A model generated the notes under the pieces. The model searched no databases, was not told where the DNA came from, and saw only the letters and a list, made by a program, of their open reading frames with translations. A stretch of DNA of 33,940 nucleotides, taken from the NCBI GenBank assembly GCA_024230315.1, contig JAAERO010000070.1, positions 1-33,940 on the forward strand, read 5' to 3'. Shown in pieces: positions 12,301 through 22,285 of the stretch; position 1 is the first letter of the stretch, and every line of letters starts with the position of its first letter. This stretch comes from Hyphomicrobium sp. (GTDB taxonomy: Bacteria > Pseudomonadota > Alphaproteobacteria > Rhizobiales > Hyphomicrobiaceae). The position numbers were made by a program, and so were the translations under genes.

Positions 12301-13568
12301 AAGAGCTAGCCACGCACAAGGTGCCATACGGCGCACGTGTCCACGTAAAGGATGCCGATACGGTGCAGCGTGGCACCAAGCTAGCCCAGTGGGATCCCTT
12401 CACACGCCCGGTCCTCACTGAGGTCAGTGGCAAGGTCGACTTCGAGGACTTGATCGATGGTGCCTCTGTTCGTGAGCAAACCGACGAGATGAAGGGCACG
12501 ACTAACCGCGTCATCATCGACTGGCGTGCATCCCCGCGCAGTGCCGACCTGAAGCCCGCTGTTGTCATCAAGGATGGCAAGGGTAAGCCGATCAAGGTCG
12601 CGCGCGGCGGTAATGCGCGGTATCTGCTGGCGGTCGATGCTATTCTGTCGGTGGTGCCGGGCGCGCAGGTGAAGGCTGGCGACGTGCTAGCACGTATTCC
12701 CACGGCGGCGGCTAAGTCGGGCGACATTACAGGTGGTCTACCGCGCGTTGCCGAGTTGTTCGAGGCGCGTCGGCCAAAGGATCACGCCATCATTGCGGAA
12801 ATCTCCGGCACTATCGAGTTCGGCAAGGACTACAAGAATAAGCAGCGGATCATAATCAAACCGGACGACGACAAGGAAGAGGCAGCGGAGTACCTGATCG
12901 CTCGGGGCAAGAGCTTGGCGGTGCAGCACGGCGATCGCGTGGAAAAGGGCGAATTCGTTTATGACGGTCACCCGGCGCCGCACGATATCCTTGCCATTAA
13001 AGGCGTGGAGGAACTCGCCAACTACCTGATCAACGAGATCCAGGACGTCTACCGACTCCAAGGTGTGACCATCAATGACAAACACATCGAGGTGATCGTC
13101 CGCCAGATGCTGCAGAAGGTAGAGGTGACGGATATCGGCGATACCGACATGCTAAAGGGCGACCAGCTCGATCGTGTGGAGTTCGACGAGAGGAACGCAG
13201 AGATAAAAGCAGCCGGCAAGAAGCCAGCCGTAGCCAACCCGGTACTGCTCGGTATCACTAAGGCGTCGTTGCAGACCCGCTCCTTCATATCGGCCGCATC
13301 GTTCCAGGAGACCACCCGCGTGCTGACGGACGCCGCCGTTAACGGCAAGATCGACACGCTGGAGGGCCTCAAGGAGAATGTGATCGTTGGCCGCCTCATC
13401 CCGGCAGGGACGGGAGGGACTTTGCGCCGGCTCCGCAAGATTGCCGCCAAACGCGACGAGCTTATCGCGCGTGAGCAGGCCAAGGTTGACGCGGAAAAGG
13501 CGCTTGCTGGTCCAAGTGAGGCGCCGGTACGCAGGCGCCGGCGGCCAACTGAGGAGGTCGTCGAATAG
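9345..13568 (+). CDS. rpoC: DNA-directed RNA polymerase subunit beta'
   Basis: This is the 1407-residue beta' subunit. The N-terminal zinc site uses C70, C72, C85 and C88 (CLCGK...CEKC), identical in numbering to E. coli. The catalytic [12 protein letters not shown] motif starts at N459, so the magnesium-binding aspartates are D461, D463 and D465. The trigger loop and bridge helix region is intact ([18 protein letters not shown]), and the second zinc site includes [13 protein letters not shown]. The start ATG 9345 follows GGAGA by 7 bases; the frame extends 19 codons further upstream without similarity. The C terminus is arginine-rich. Confidence 0.99.
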   Translation: MNEMTNLFKTQAPLPTFDQIKISIASPDDIHSWSFGEIKKPETINYRTFKPERDGLFCARIFGPIKDYECLCGKYKRMKYKGLICEKCGVEVTLAKVRRERMGHIELAAPVAHIWFLKSLPSRIGLLLDMPLKELERVLYFESYIVIEPGVTAYREKQLLSEEEYDRALDEHGPDSFTAGIGAEAIRVMLAAMDLPKISEDLRQEISEATTELKPKKLGKRLKVIEAFMESGNRPEWMILTVVPVIPPELRPLVPLDGGRFATSDLNDLYRRVINRNNRLKRLMELRAPDIIIRNEKRMLQESVDALFDNGRRGRVITGANKRPLKSLADMLKGKQGRFRQNLLGKRVDYSGRSVIVVGPELKLHQCGLPKKMALELFKPFIYAKLQAQGQAATVKQAKKLVEKERPEVWDILDEVIREHPVFLNRAPTLHRLGIQAFEPTLIEGKAIQLHPLVCAAFNADFDGDQMAVHVPLSLESQLEARVLMMSTNNILHPANGSPIIVPSQDIVLGLYYLSIVRDKALGEGMLFGSVDEVRHALEASVVTLHSKVKGRFNTVNKEGEEVTEIVDTTPGRMMLAELLPRRPGVGFALVNQLLTKKAITSMIDAVYRNCGQKETVIFCDQIMALGFDQAFKAGISFGKDDMQIPHSKAKIVAQTNDMVLEFEQQYNDGLITQLEKYNKVVDAWSKCTDEIAKEMMDRISAVQKDSKDDRELPINSIYMMSHSGARGSPAQMKQLAGMRGLMTKPSGEIIETPIISNFKEGLSVLEYFNSTHGARKGLADTALKTANSGYLTRRLVDVAQDSIIIEEDCKTEGGIKVQAVVDAGQVIVSLANRVLGRTAAEDIVDPADRKKVIVKTGELIEERHAEVIEKAEVQEVRIRSVLTCDTITGVCGKCYGRDLARGTPVNIGEAVGVIAAQSIGEPGTQLTMRTFHIGGTANVVDQSFIESNFNGTVKVKNPAVVKDGQGREISMTRTMSIVIVDQSGKELATHKVPYGARVHVKDADTVQRGTKLAQWDPFTRPVLTEVSGKVDFEDLIDGASVREQTDEMKGTTNRVIIDWRASPRSADLKPAVVIKDGKGKPIKVARGGNARYLLAVDAILSVVPGAQVKAGDVLARIPTAAAKSGDITGGLPRVAELFEARRPKDHAIIAEISGTIEFGKDYKNKQRIIIKPDDDKEEAAEYLIARGKSLAVQHGDRVEKGEFVYDGHPAPHDILAIKGVEELANYLINEIQDVYRLQGVTINDKHIEVIVRQMLQKVEVTDIGDTDMLKGDQLDRVEFDERNAEIKAAGKKPAVANPVLLGITKASLQTRSFISAASFQETTRVLTDAAVNGKIDTLEGLKENVIVGRLIPAGTGGTLRRLRKIAAKRDELIAREQAKVDAEKALAGPSEAPVRRRRRPTEEVVE

Positions 13569-13582
13569 CGCCCGTGCGGGCG
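13569..13582 (+). terminator. Short GC hairpin directly after rpoC
   Basis: CGCCC (13569-13573) pairs with GGGCG (13578-13582) around a GTGC loop, starting right at the rpoC stop. An AT-rich run (CATATATATG) follows in place of a T run. It is a weak terminator candidate. Confidence 0.35.
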
Positions 13583-13675
13583 GCATATATATGTAGAAAT
13601 CTGGGTGCGGATGCTGAGGCGGTCGCACTCGCCTTGTCGCTGGGGCCCCTAATCTGGTTCAATGCGGGGGGCGGG

Positions 13676-13696
13676 CTGGCAGCAGGGCCCTGCCAG
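13676..13696 (+). terminator. Candidate rpoC terminator hairpin
   Basis: CTGGCAG (13676-13682) and CTGCCAG (13690-13696) form a perfect 7-base stem with a 7-base loop, about 40 bases upstream of the promoter-like sequence. There is no uridine tract, so termination would need Rho or be incomplete. Confidence 0.4.
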
Positions 13697-13735
13697 AGTT
13701 TGGCAAAAAAAATGGCTTTCGATAATCGCCGGGTG

Positions 13736-13764
13736 TTGACCGCATTTGGCGCTCTGTATATAGG
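13736..13764 (+). promoter_or_regulatory. Probable promoter of the str operon (rpsL)
   Basis: TTGACC (13736-13741) is followed by TATATA (13757-13762, spacing 15) or TATAGG (13759-13764, spacing 17). This is the closest match to the alphaproteobacterial sigma-70 consensus in the window. It lies in the 439-base rpoC-rpsL gap, about 240 bases before the rpsL start, leaving a long leader. No gene was recognised in that gap. Confidence 0.6.
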
Positions 13765-14007
13765 TCTCGCACTCTCACGGTAGGTGGTAGGCCAATTGCG
13801 CAGCGTTTAAGGGCTGCCTTTCTGGACCTAGACGCTGCCGTCGCAAAGCAGAGGAAAAATTCGAACCAAGATCTGCGGTTCCCTTGAGAGCTGTATGGTC
13901 CTCTGGTTTTTTCGTGCCGGGCGCGCTGGGTCAGCGTGGCAAGGCAAGATCGGGTTGGCGCATGCGCGTTTCAAACCGGCAAACGTGGACTAGGACGGAC
14001 AAGGCGA

Positions 14008-14379
14008 ATGCCGACGATACAACAATTGATCCGGAAGCCTCGGGGTCAGAAGACATACCGCGAGAAGTCGCGCCACATGGAGGCGTGTTCTCAGAAGCGC
14101 GGTGTGTGCACGCGCGTGTATACAACGACGCCGAAGAAGCCGAACTCCGCTTTGCGCAAAGTTGCCAAGATCCGCCTGACCAATGGCCATGAGGTGATCG
14201 GCTACATTCCCGGTGAGGGTCATAACCTGCAGGAGCACTCCGTGGTGCTCATTCGGGGTGGCCGCGTGAAGGATCTTCCAGGCGTCCGTTATCATGTCGT
14301 ACGCGGCGTGCTCGATACGCAAGGCGTAGCGGGTCGTAAACAGCGGCGTTCGAAGTACGGAGCCAAGCGGCCGAAGTGA
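14008..14379 (+). CDS. rpsL: 30S ribosomal protein S12
   Basis: S12 is the 123-residue decoding-centre protein. It starts [13 protein letters not shown]. Residues 41-50 read [10 protein letters not shown], so K43, the main streptomycin-resistance position, is wild type, and K88 and D89 in [13 protein letters not shown] are also present; D89 is the RimO methylthiolation site in E. coli. The frame is open for 24 codons upstream, but ATG 14008 is the conserved start. It is the first gene of the str operon, followed by rpsG after 95 bases. Confidence 0.98.
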   Translation: MPTIQQLIRKPRGQKTYREKSRHMEACSQKRGVCTRVYTTTPKKPNSALRKVAKIRLTNGHEVIGYIPGEGHNLQEHSVVLIRGGRVKDLPGVRYHVVRGVLDTQGVAGRKQRRSKYGAKRPK

Positions 14380-14438
14380 TCGCCACTGGCGATTATCTCC
14401 GCGAAGGCGGGGGTCCATGGGCCGGGAAAGCGGCCCAT
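14379..14438 (+). promoter_or_regulatory. rpsL-rpsG intercistronic hairpins (candidate S7-binding site)
   Basis: ATCGCC (14379-14384) pairs with GGCGAT (14388-14393) across the rpsL stop region. Downstream, ATGGGCCG (14417-14424) pairs with CGGCCCAT (14431-14438), followed by TGTTGTTG. In E. coli, S7 binds the S12-S7 intercistronic RNA to repress the str operon. Equivalence here is inferred from location. Confidence 0.45.
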
Positions 14439-14447
14439 TGTTGTTGA

Positions 14448-14945
<498 letters not shown>

Positions 14946-14966
14946 CAGGTTTTCGGAATACAAAGC

Positions 14967-17057
14967 ATGGCCCGCGAATATGCAATCGAGGACTACCGCA
15001 ACTTCGGCATCATGGCTCACATCGACGCTGGAAAGACGACGACGACTGAGCGGATCCTCTATTACAGCGGCCGGTCCTATAAGATCGGCGAAGTGCACGA
15101 CGGTGCTGCTACCATGGACTTCATGGAGCAGGAGGCGGAGCGTGGCATCACGATCACTTCGGCCGCGACGACCTGCTTCTGGCCGGGGCGCGATGGCAGA
15201 AAGCGCCGCTTGAATATCATCGACACGCCAGGGCACGTGGACTTCACCATCGAGGTGGAGCGTAGCTTGCGTGTGCTCGACGGTGCTGTATGCGTGCTGG
15301 ACTCCAACCAAGGCGTCGAGCCGCAGACGGAGACAGTTTGGCGCCAAGGAGACAAGTACGGTGTGCCGCGTATCATCTTCGCTAACAAGATGGATAAGAC
15401 CGGCGCCGACTTCTACATGTGCGTTTCGGACATCAAGGAGAAACTCGGCGCTCGTACTGTGCCGATCCAGCTGCCCATCGGCGCGGAGGCCGATTTCAAG
15501 GGCGTCGTCGATCTCATCACCATGAAAGCCTACGTCTGGAATAACGAAGGCAAAGACGCCCAGATGGAAGTGCAGGAGATTCCTGACGATCTCAAAGAAC
15601 GCGCAGCCGAGTTCCGAGCGGCGATGATTGAGGCGGCCGTCGAGATGGATGACGCCGTGATGGAAAGTTACCTTGATGGTAAAGAACCCGACGTTGACAC
15701 GCTGCGCATCCTAATCCGCAAGGCAACAGTTGCGGCCACTTTCTATCCGATGATGTGCGGCTCCGCATTCAAGAACAAGGGCGTACAGCCGCTGCTCGAT
15801 GCCGTCGTCGACTTCCTGCCCGCACCGTCGGATCGCGAGGCCTTCAAAGGCCTCGATCCCGAAACCGATGAGCCCGTGCTGCGCAAACCGGTCGACAGCG
15901 ATCCGCTGTCGATGCTGGCGTTCAAGATCATGAGCTTTGAGCACGTTGGCTCAATCACCTTCTGCCGCATCTACTCCGGCAAGGTAGCGAGCGGCCAGCA
16001 ACTTGCCAATACGTCGCGCGGCAAGAAGGAGCGCGTGGGACGCATGTATCTGATGCATGCTGCCGATCGCGAGGAGATTAAGGAAGCGTACGCTGGCGAC
16101 ATCATCGCCATCTCGGGGCTTAAGGGCACACGCACGGGCGAGACACTGTGCGATCCCAATAAGCCCGTGCTTCTGGAGAAGATGGATTTCCCCGATCCCG
16201 TCATCGAGATGAAAATCGAGCCCAAGACCAAGGTCGATCAAGAGAAGATGTCCCTGGCGCTCAACACCATGTCGATTGAAGATCCCTCATTCCGAGTGGC
16301 GGTCGATCACGAGTCGGGCGAGACGATCCTGCGCGGCATGGGCGAGCTTCACCTAGACATCAAGGTCGACATCTTGAGGCGCGTCTACGGCGTGGACGCC
16401 AACGTCGGCGCACCGCAGGTGGCCTATCGTGAGACGCTCGTGAAGCCGACGGACATAGACTACACTCACAAGAAGCAGACGGGGGGCACTGGGCAATTTG
16501 CACGCGTCAAACTGCGAATGGAGCCTAACGAGACCGGTAAGGGCAACGAATTTTCTGCCGAAATTGCCGGGGGCGCGGTTCCGAAGGAATACATTCCCGG
16601 CGTGGAGAAGGGTATCCGGTCGGTTTGGGATAGCGGTGTCCTCATCGGCTTCCCGATGGTCGACATGAAGGCGACGCTGTATGATGGAGCCTTCCACGAG
16701 GTCGACTCTTCGGCCATCGCCTTCGAGATCGCTGGGCGCGCTGCCGTGAGAGAAGGATGTGAAAAGGCGGGTGTGAAGCTGCTGGAGCCGATCATGGACG
16801 TCGAGGTGGTGACACCCGGTGATTTTCTCGGCGGAGTTATCGGCGATCTCAACAGCCGCCGCGGGCAGATCCGCAGTCAGGAAATGCGCGGCAACGCGAC
16901 CGTGGTCCGTGCGTTTGTGCCACTGGCCAACATGTTTGGATACGTGAGCCAGCTGCGCTCCATGAGTCAGGGCCGCGCGTCCTACACGATGCAGTTTGCG
17001 CACTACGCGGATGTCCCACGCAACGTGGCGGACGAAGTGAAGGCCAAGTACGCCTGA
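14967..17057 (+). CDS. fusA: Elongation factor G
   Basis: EF-G is a 696-residue GTPase that drives translocation and ribosome recycling. The P loop AHIDAGKTT is at residues 17-25, followed by [12 protein letters not shown] (switch I), [10 protein letters not shown] (G3) and [10 protein letters not shown] (G4). Domains II to V follow in normal order, with the domain IV region [11 protein letters not shown] and a closing [15 protein letters not shown]. The ribosome binding site is weak, so translational coupling with rpsG, 21 bases upstream, is likely. Fusidic acid sensitivity cannot be judged from these motifs alone. Confidence 0.99.
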   Translation: MAREYAIEDYRNFGIMAHIDAGKTTTTERILYYSGRSYKIGEVHDGAATMDFMEQEAERGITITSAATTCFWPGRDGRKRRLNIIDTPGHVDFTIEVERSLRVLDGAVCVLDSNQGVEPQTETVWRQGDKYGVPRIIFANKMDKTGADFYMCVSDIKEKLGARTVPIQLPIGAEADFKGVVDLITMKAYVWNNEGKDAQMEVQEIPDDLKERAAEFRAAMIEAAVEMDDAVMESYLDGKEPDVDTLRILIRKATVAATFYPMMCGSAFKNKGVQPLLDAVVDFLPAPSDREAFKGLDPETDEPVLRKPVDSDPLSMLAFKIMSFEHVGSITFCRIYSGKVASGQQLANTSRGKKERVGRMYLMHAADREEIKEAYAGDIIAISGLKGTRTGETLCDPNKPVLLEKMDFPDPVIEMKIEPKTKVDQEKMSLALNTMSIEDPSFRVAVDHESGETILRGMGELHLDIKVDILRRVYGVDANVGAPQVAYRETLVKPTDIDYTHKKQTGGTGQFARVKLRMEPNETGKGNEFSAEIAGGAVPKEYIPGVEKGIRSVWDSGVLIGFPMVDMKATLYDGAFHEVDSSAIAFEIAGRAAVREGCEKAGVKLLEPIMDVEVVTPGDFLGGVIGDLNSRRGQIRSQEMRGNATVVRAFVPLANMFGYVSQLRSMSQGRASYTMQFAHYADVPRNVADEVKAKYA

Positions 17058-17075
17058 ACGTGAGGCGGACAGGGT

Positions 17076-17136
17076 GAGGCGCTTTGAAGAAAGCATCGCC
17101 TCGCCCAAGTGAAACGTACTGGTTCCCTTAGGGAAC
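17076..17136 (+). promoter_or_regulatory. Two hairpins in the fusA-tuf gap
   Basis: GAGGCGCTTT (17076-17085) pairs with AAAGC (17090-17094) and GCCTC (17098-17102), leaving a 3-base bulge and a GAAG loop. Then GTTCCC (17122-17127) pairs with GGGAAC (17131-17136). Both stems lie within 104 bases before tuf and may tune its separate expression. Confidence 0.4.
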
Positions 17137-17161
17137 GAAAACTGAAGGTGGAGAGCCTAAG

Positions 17162-18352
17162 ATGGCCAAAGCGAAATTCGAGCGGAGAAAACCGCACTGC
17201 AATATTGGTACGATCGGTCATGTCGATCACGGCAAGACGACGCTGACGGCTGCGATCACGAAATCGCTTGCCGAGACCGGCGGTGCAACGTTCACGGCAT
17301 ACGACCAGATCGACAATGCGCCCGAAGAACGCGCGCGCGGCATTACGATTTCCACCGCGCACGTTGAGTACGAGACGGAGAAGCGCCACTACGCGCACGT
17401 CGACTGCCCAGGTCACGCCGATTACGTGAAGAACATGATTACGGGCGCTGCCCAAATGGACGGCGCAATTCTTGTCGTCTCCGCAGCCGACGGTCCCATG
17501 CCGCAGACGCGCGAGCACATTTTGCTCGCCCGCCAGGTCGGCGTGCCCGCACTTGTGGTGTTCCTTAATAAGGTCGACATGGTCGATGACCCCGAGCTGA
17601 TTGAGCTCGTGGAGATGGAATTGCGCGAGCTACTATCCTCTTATCAGTACCCCGGCGACGACATTCCCATCGTCAAGGGGTCCGCTCTGATGGCGCTGGA
17701 GGATAAGAACCCCGAGATCGGCAAGAATACGATCTTGGAGCTTATGAAGGTGGTCGATGACTATATCCCGCAGCCTGAGCGCGCGAAGGACCAGCCGTTC
17801 CTGATGCCGATCGAGGACGTGTTCTCTATATCGGGTCGCGGTACGGTTGTGACGGGACGCATCGAGCGCGGCGTCGTCAAGGTTGGCGAGGAAGTCGAGA
17901 TCGTCGGCATCCGCGATACGCAGAAGTCGACGGTGACCGGCGTTGAGATGTTCCGCAAGCTGCTCGACAGTGGCGAAGCTGGTGACAATGTAGGCTGCCT
18001 CCTGCGCGGCATCGACAAGGAGGCTGTGGAGCGCGGCCAGGTGCTGTGTAAGCCGGGCTCCGTGAAGCCGCACACGAAGTTCAAAGCCGAGGCCTACATC
18101 CTCACCAAGGAAGAGGGTGGCCGCCATACGCCGTTCTTTACTAACTACCGTCCGCAGTTCTATTTCCGCACGACCGACGTGACCGGCGTTGTGACGTTGC
18201 CCTCGGGCACGGAAATGGTGATGCCGGGCGACAACGTCACGATGGAAGTCGAGCTCATTCAGCCGATCGCTATGGAGGAGAAGCTTCGCTTCGCCATCCG
18301 TGAGGGCGGTCGTACCGTTGGGGCAGGCGTCGTGGCCAAGATAACCGAGTAG
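17162..18352 (+). CDS. tuf: Elongation factor Tu
   Basis: EF-Tu is a 396-residue GTPase that carries aminoacyl-tRNA to the ribosome. GHVDHGKTT is at residues 19-27, [14 protein letters not shown] forms switch [13 protein letters not shown] carries the catalytic histidine and NKVDMVDD is the G4 motif. Domain II includes [13 protein letters not shown] and domain III ends [13 protein letters not shown] lies 8 bases upstream. Only this one copy is seen here; many proteobacteria have a second tuf near the tRNA-Tyr/Gly/secE region, where this window has none. Confidence 0.99.
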   Translation: MAKAKFERRKPHCNIGTIGHVDHGKTTLTAAITKSLAETGGATFTAYDQIDNAPEERARGITISTAHVEYETEKRHYAHVDCPGHADYVKNMITGAAQMDGAILVVSAADGPMPQTREHILLARQVGVPALVVFLNKVDMVDDPELIELVEMELRELLSSYQYPGDDIPIVKGSALMALEDKNPEIGKNTILELMKVVDDYIPQPERAKDQPFLMPIEDVFSISGRGTVVTGRIERGVVKVGEEVEIVGIRDTQKSTVTGVEMFRKLLDSGEAGDNVGCLLRGIDKEAVERGQVLCKPGSVKPHTKFKAEAYILTKEEGGRHTPFFTNYRPQFYFRTTDVTGVVTLPSGTEMVMPGDNVTMEVELIQPIAMEEKLRFAIREGGRTVGAGVVAKITE

Positions 18353-18370
18353 AGGCGAAAAACCGAAAGG

Positions 18371-18399
18371 GCGCCCAATGTTGGGCGCTTCTTCCTTTT
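18371..18399 (+). terminator. Intrinsic terminator after tuf
   Basis: GCGCCCAA (18371-18378) and TTGGGCGC (18381-18388) form a perfect 8-base inverted repeat, followed by the T-rich TTCTTCCTTTT. This is the best rho-independent terminator shape in the window. It ends only 15 bases before the rpsJ start, so it may act as an attenuator for the S10 genes. Confidence 0.7.
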
Positions 18400-18414
18400 G
18401 GATGAGAGCGGGAC

Positions 18415-18723
18415 ATGAACGGTCAAAATATTCGCATCCGACTCAAGGCGTTCGATCATCGGATCTTGGACGCCTCGACGCGTGAGATCGTCGCTACGGC
18501 GAAGCGTACGGGGGCAGAGGTGCGCGGGCCCATCCCGCTGCCGACGCGCATTGAGCGCTTCACAGTCAATCGGTCGCCGCATGTCGACAAAAAGAGCCGC
18601 GAGCAGTTCGAAATGCGCACGCACAAGCGGCTGCTGGATATTGTCGACCCGACGTCGCAGACAGTCGACGCACTAATGAAACTCGACTTGGCCGCAGGTG
18701 TCGACGTCGAGATCAAACTTTAG
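18415..18723 (+). CDS. rpsJ: 30S ribosomal protein S10 (NusE)
   Basis: S10 is a 102-residue protein of the 30S head; as NusE it also links NusG and NusB to transcription antitermination. It begins [19 protein letters not shown] and contains the [29 protein letters not shown] loop region and DVEIKL at the end. It is the first gene of the S10 cluster. The ribosome binding site is modest (GAGAG at 18404-18408), and the tuf terminator stem lies directly upstream. Confidence 0.98.
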   Translation: MNGQNIRIRLKAFDHRILDASTREIVATAKRTGAEVRGPIPLPTRIERFTVNRSPHVDKKSREQFEMRTHKRLLDIVDPTSQTVDALMKLDLAAGVDVEIKL

Positions 18724-18790
18724 AGGTTCACGGTTCTTTGGTTGGCCCTGTGCCAGTGAGACGTAAAAGAAGAAGGAAGGAATGCACGAC

Positions 18791-19552
18791 ATGCGTTCCG
18801 GAGTGATAGCACAGAAGGTGGGCATGACCCGCATCTTCACGGACGCCGGCGAGCACATCCCGGTGACCGTGTTGAAGCTCGACAAGTGTCAGGTTCTTGG
18901 TCACCGCACGAACGATAAGAACGGCTACACCTCGATGCAGCTGGGTGCAGGCACGCGTAAGCCTTCTCGCCTGACAAAGGCTGCTCGGAAAAATTTCGCG
19001 GTCGCCAAAATCGAGCCCAAGCGTAAACTCGTTGAGTTTCGCGTGAGCCCTGACAACTTGATTGAAGTCGGCGCGGAGATCACGGCTGACCACTTCATCC
19101 CCGGTCAGTTTGTCGACGTGACCGGCACCAATCAGGGTAAGGGTTTTCAGGGCGCCATGAAGCGTTGGAATTTTGGCGGCAACCGTGCCACCCATGGCGT
19201 CTCAATTACTCATCGCTCGCACGGTTCGACTGGTCAACGCCAGGACCCCGGCAAAGTCTTCAAGGGCAAGAAGATGGCCGGGCACATGGGCGACAAGCGC
19301 GTGACCACGCAGAACCTCGTGGTTGTGAGAACCGATGTTGATCGCGGGCTCGTCATGGTGCGCGGCGCCGTTCCCGGCGCAAAGGGCGGCTGGGTACTGG
19401 TGCGCGATGCTGTCAAGAAGGCGCCACCCAAAGACGTGCCGCGGCCGGGGGCCTTCAGAGGGCGCAGCGGCGCGGTTGACACAAGTGCGCCGGTTGATTC
19501 CACTCAGGCAACACAGACCGCCAAGTCCACCGAGACGAAGGAGCAAGCGTGA
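18791..19552 (+). CDS. rplC: 50S ribosomal protein L3
   Basis: L3 is an early 50S assembly protein that reaches toward the peptidyl transferase centre. The product has 253 residues from [16 protein letters not shown]. The central extension carries [11 protein letters not shown] and [23 protein letters not shown], including the glutamine region methylated by PrmB in E. coli. A C-terminal tail of about 30 residues rich in Ser, Thr and Ala extends past the usual domain. ATG 18782 would add MHD, but its spacing to the AAGGAAGGA site is worse. The stop overlaps the start of rplD. Confidence 0.96.
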   Translation: MRSGVIAQKVGMTRIFTDAGEHIPVTVLKLDKCQVLGHRTNDKNGYTSMQLGAGTRKPSRLTKAARKNFAVAKIEPKRKLVEFRVSPDNLIEVGAEITADHFIPGQFVDVTGTNQGKGFQGAMKRWNFGGNRATHGVSITHRSHGSTGQRQDPGKVFKGKKMAGHMGDKRVTTQNLVVVRTDVDRGLVMVRGAVPGAKGGWVLVRDAVKKAPPKDVPRPGAFRGRSGAVDTSAPVDSTQATQTAKSTETKEQA

Positions 19553-20214
19553 TGAAAGCCAACGTCACCACGCTTGAGGCATCCAAGGCCGGCACGGTGG
19601 AACTCGCCGATGCGATCTACGGCCTGAAGCCGCGGCCTGATCTGATCCATCGTATGGTGCGTTATCAGCAGTTGAAGCGCATGGCCGGCACGCACCACGC
19701 ACAGGACCGCTCTGAGGTTCATGTGACTGGCAGCAAGATGTACAATCAGAAGGGCTCGGGCCAAGCCCGGCACGGCGACAAGTCGGTGCCCCAATGGCGC
19801 GGCGGCGGCAAGGCGTTTGGCCCCAAGCCGAGAAGCCATGCGGTAGATCTGCCCAAAAAGGTGCGCGCACTAGCGTTGCGCTATGCTCTCTCCGCCAAGG
19901 CACAAGCCGGCGAGATCGTGGTGATCGACAAGGCGACCTCCAAGGACGGCAAAACGGGTGCTTTGAAGGCCCAGTTCGCCAAGCTGGATTGGACGAACGT
20001 GCTTATTATCGATGGGGCCGAACTCGAGACGGGCTTTGCCCGAGCAGCGCGCAACCTGCCAAACATCGACGTGCTGCCGGTGCAAGGCATCAACGTCTAC
20101 GATGTCCTGCGGCGCAGGAAGTTGGTGCTAACCAAGGCGGCGGTTGCCGCTTTGGATGAGCGTTTTGCCGGCGCCGAGGTTGGCCGCAAGGCTGATGGGG
20201 GGGGCAAGCCATGA
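19552..20214 (+). CDS. rplD: 50S ribosomal protein L4
   Basis: L4 is a 220-residue protein whose long loop lines the polypeptide exit tunnel. The loop motif [15 protein letters not shown] and the following [14 protein letters not shown] are present. It starts [18 protein letters not shown] at ATG 19552, which shares a base with the rplC stop (TGATG), with AAGGAG 8 bases upstream; GTG 19549 is less likely. In E. coli, L4 represses the S10 operon, a mechanism mainly known in gammaproteobacteria. It overlaps rplW by four bases. Confidence 0.97.
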   Translation: MKANVTTLEASKAGTVELADAIYGLKPRPDLIHRMVRYQQLKRMAGTHHAQDRSEVHVTGSKMYNQKGSGQARHGDKSVPQWRGGGKAFGPKPRSHAVDLPKKVRALALRYALSAKAQAGEIVVIDKATSKDGKTGALKAQFAKLDWTNVLIIDGAELETGFARAARNLPNIDVLPVQGINVYDVLRRRKLVLTKAAVAALDERFAGAEVGRKADGGGKP

Positions 20215-20504
20215 GCAAGCTCAGCGCTTACGACGTTATCGTCGCGCCTATCATCACCGAGAAGTCGACGCTCGTCTCAGAGGCGAACCAAGTCATCTTC
20301 AAGGTGGCGCCGAAGGCAACGAAGCCGCAGATCAAGGCCGCCGTGGAAAGCCTCTTTAAGGTGAAGGTCAAGGCAGTCAACACGCTGGTTCGCAAAGGCA
20401 AGGTCAAAACCTTCCGCGGGCGCACCGGTAAGCAGAGCAATGTGAAAAAGGCGATCGTGACCCTCGAAGAAGGCCACACCATCGACTTGGCGACAGGCCT
20501 TTAA
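20211..20504 (+). CDS. rplW: 50S ribosomal protein L23
   Basis: L23 is a 97-residue protein at the exit of the nascent-chain tunnel and a docking site for trigger factor and SRP. It starts [20 protein letters not shown] and contains [20 protein letters not shown] and the loop [13 protein letters not shown]. Its ATG overlaps the rplD stop (ATGA), so translation is coupled. The length is typical of alphaproteobacterial L23. Confidence 0.98.
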   Translation: MSKLSAYDVIVAPIITEKSTLVSEANQVIFKVAPKATKPQIKAAVESLFKVKVKAVNTLVRKGKVKTFRGRTGKQSNVKKAIVTLEEGHTIDLATGL

Positions 20505-20516
20505 GGAAACGGACCC

Positions 20517-21344
20517 ATGGCTCTCAAAACATTCCGTCCCACGTCGCCAGGCCAGCGCCAACTTGTGGCCATCGACCGCAGCCAGTTGTGGAAGGGCCCA
20601 CCGGTCAAGACGCTGGTGGAGGGTAAATCCAAGACGGGCGGGCGCAACAATGACGGGCGCATCACCACGCGGCATATTGGCGGCGGGCACAAGCAGCGCT
20701 ATCGGCTTGTCGATTTCCGTCGCAGGAAGCATGACGTTCAGGGCAAGGTGGAGCGGCTGGAATACGATCCCAATCGTTCGGCCTTTATCGCCCTGGTCAA
20801 ATATCCCGATGGCGACCTTGCCTATATTCTTGCGCCTCAGCGGCTGGCTGCGGGCGACCACGTGATTGCAGGCAAAAATGTTGACGTGAAGCCGGGCAAC
20901 GCCATGCCGCTGTCGTCGATGCCAATCGGCACGATCGTGCACAACGTTGAGATGAAGCCGGGCCGCGGCGGGCAGTTGGCGCGTTCGGCTGGCACATTTG
21001 TTCAACTCGTCGGCCGCGATGCGGGATGGGCCATTCTGAAACTCAGTTCAGGTGAGACGCGTCGTGTGCGCGCCGAATGCATGGCGACCGTGGGTGCGGT
21101 CTCGAACCCGGATCATTCCAACACGGTGACGGGCAAGGCCGGCCGCACGCGCTGGAGGGGCGTTCGCCCGACGGTGCGCTCGGTTGCTATGAACCCCATC
21201 GATCACCCCAATGGTGGTCGCACGTGCGGCGGTAAGCACTGGGCGACGCCGTGGGGCAAGCCAACGAAGGGCGCCAAGACCCGCAAGAACAAGGCGACCG
21301 ACAAGTACATCATTCGCAGCCGCAAGGCGAAGAAGAAGAGGTAG
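20517..21344 (+). CDS. rplB: 50S ribosomal protein L2
   Basis: L2 is a 275-residue protein at the subunit interface, needed for peptidyl transferase centre assembly and subunit joining. It starts [17 protein letters not shown] and contains [18 protein letters not shown] and [16 protein letters not shown] near the C terminus. His230 matches the functionally important histidine of E. coli L2 (H229 without Met). The usual HPHGGGEGR loop reads HPNGGR, lacking three residues and the second histidine. AAGGAA lies 8 bases before ATG. Confidence 0.98.
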   Translation: MALKTFRPTSPGQRQLVAIDRSQLWKGPPVKTLVEGKSKTGGRNNDGRITTRHIGGGHKQRYRLVDFRRRKHDVQGKVERLEYDPNRSAFIALVKYPDGDLAYILAPQRLAAGDHVIAGKNVDVKPGNAMPLSSMPIGTIVHNVEMKPGRGGQLARSAGTFVQLVGRDAGWAILKLSSGETRRVRAECMATVGAVSNPDHSNTVTGKAGRTRWRGVRPTVRSVAMNPIDHPNGGRTCGGKHWATPWGKPTKGAKTRKNKATDKYIIRSRKAKKKR

Positions 21345-21369
21345 CCGACGGGCTCCGAGGAGAAGTTTT

Positions 21370-21648
21370 ATGACACGCTCAGTTTGGAAAGGCCCGTTTG
21401 TCGACGGATTCCTTCTCAAGAAGGCGGAGAAGGTGCGCCAGTCGAGCCGCAACGAGATTATAAAGACTTGGAACCGTCGTTCGACGATCCTGCCGCAGTT
21501 CGTGGGTCTGACGTTCGGCGTCTACAACGGTCAGAAGCACATTCCAGTGTCTGTGACTGAGGACATGATCGGGCACAAGTTCGGTGAGTTTTCGCCGAGC
21601 CGGTCATTCCAAGGGCACAGCGGCGATAAGAAATCGGTGAAGAGATAA
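21370..21648 (+). CDS. rpsS: 30S ribosomal protein S19
   Basis: S19 is a 92-residue protein of the 30S head near the A-site finger and S13. It starts [20 protein letters not shown] and contains [19 protein letters not shown] and [18 protein letters not shown] 21370 has AGGAGA 6 bases upstream and fits the family length; the same frame is open upstream through rplB but shows no similarity there. rplV begins 1 base after the stop. Confidence 0.98.
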   Translation: MTRSVWKGPFVDGFLLKKAEKVRQSSRNEIIKTWNRRSTILPQFVGLTFGVYNGQKHIPVSVTEDMIGHKFGEFSPSRSFQGHSGDKKSVKR

Positions 21649-21649
21649 G

Positions 21650-22285
21650 ATGGGCAAGCCCAAGCGAGAGCGCAGCCTCGCCAACAACGAGGCAAAGGCG
21701 GTGACGAAAAGCCTGAGGGTTTCGCCGCGCAAGCTGAATATTGTTGCTGGGTTGATCCGCGGCAAGAAGGTCGATCATGCGCTCGCCGATCTGGAGTTCT
21801 CCAGGAAGCGGATCGCGCAGGATGTCCGCAAGTGTGTGATGTCGGCAGTTGCCAACGCGGAGAATAACCACGGCCTCGATGTCAACGAACTCGTCGTTGC
21901 AGAAGCGCACGTCGGCAAGAACCTGGTTATGAAGCGGTTTCATGCTCGTGGCCGCGGGCGGGCCGGAGGCATCTTAAGGCCGTTCTCGCAGATCACCGTC
22001 ATCGTGCGCGAGAAGGAAGAAGAAACGTCAGCCAAGCCCGCAAAGAAGAAGGCCGCCTCCAAGGGAGCGAAGCCGGAAGTAGGCGCCAAGGAAAAGAAGG
22101 CGGCCAAACCCGCAAAGGCGGCTGCGCCGGCAAAGGATGAGGCCGCTAAGGCGAAGAAGTCGGCAGCGCCCACGAAGACTGCCAAGGCAGCCGCGCCGGC
22201 AAAGTCAGCGGCCGCTAAGGAGAAGAAGCCGGTAGCGGCAAAGAAGACGACCACGGCCAAGAAGGCCACGAAGGAGACCGAATAA
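21650..22285 (+). CDS. rplV: 50S ribosomal protein L22 with long Lys/Ala-rich C-terminal tail
   Basis: L22 lines the nascent-chain exit tunnel; macrolide-resistance changes map to its loop. Residues 1-120 form the normal domain ([39 protein letters not shown]). The usual protein is about 110-130 residues, but this one has 211. The extra residues from about 121 form a low-complexity tail with about 27 Lys and 30 Ala of 91, including KAAAPAK repeats like those of bacterial histone-H1-like proteins. The tail is in frame and ends at rpsC, whose ATG overlaps the stop (TAATG). Its function is unknown. Confidence 0.97.
   Translation: MGKPKRERSLANNEAKAVTKSLRVSPRKLNIVAGLIRGKKVDHALADLEFSRKRIAQDVRKCVMSAVANAENNHGLDVNELVVAEAHVGKNLVMKRFHARGRGRAGGILRPFSQITVIVREKEEETSAKPAKKKAASKGAKPEVGAKEKKAAKPAKAAAPAKDEAAKAKKSAAPTKTAKAAAPAKSAAAKEKKPVAAKKTTTAKKATKETE
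22112..22228 (+). repeat. Imperfect direct repeat in the rplV tail
   Basis: A 48-base segment at 22112-22159 is repeated imperfectly at 22181-22228, a period of 69 bases or 23 codons. Both encode AKAAAPAK followed by AA, Lys and KK. The repeat suggests that the tail grew by in-frame duplication. Confidence 0.7.
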
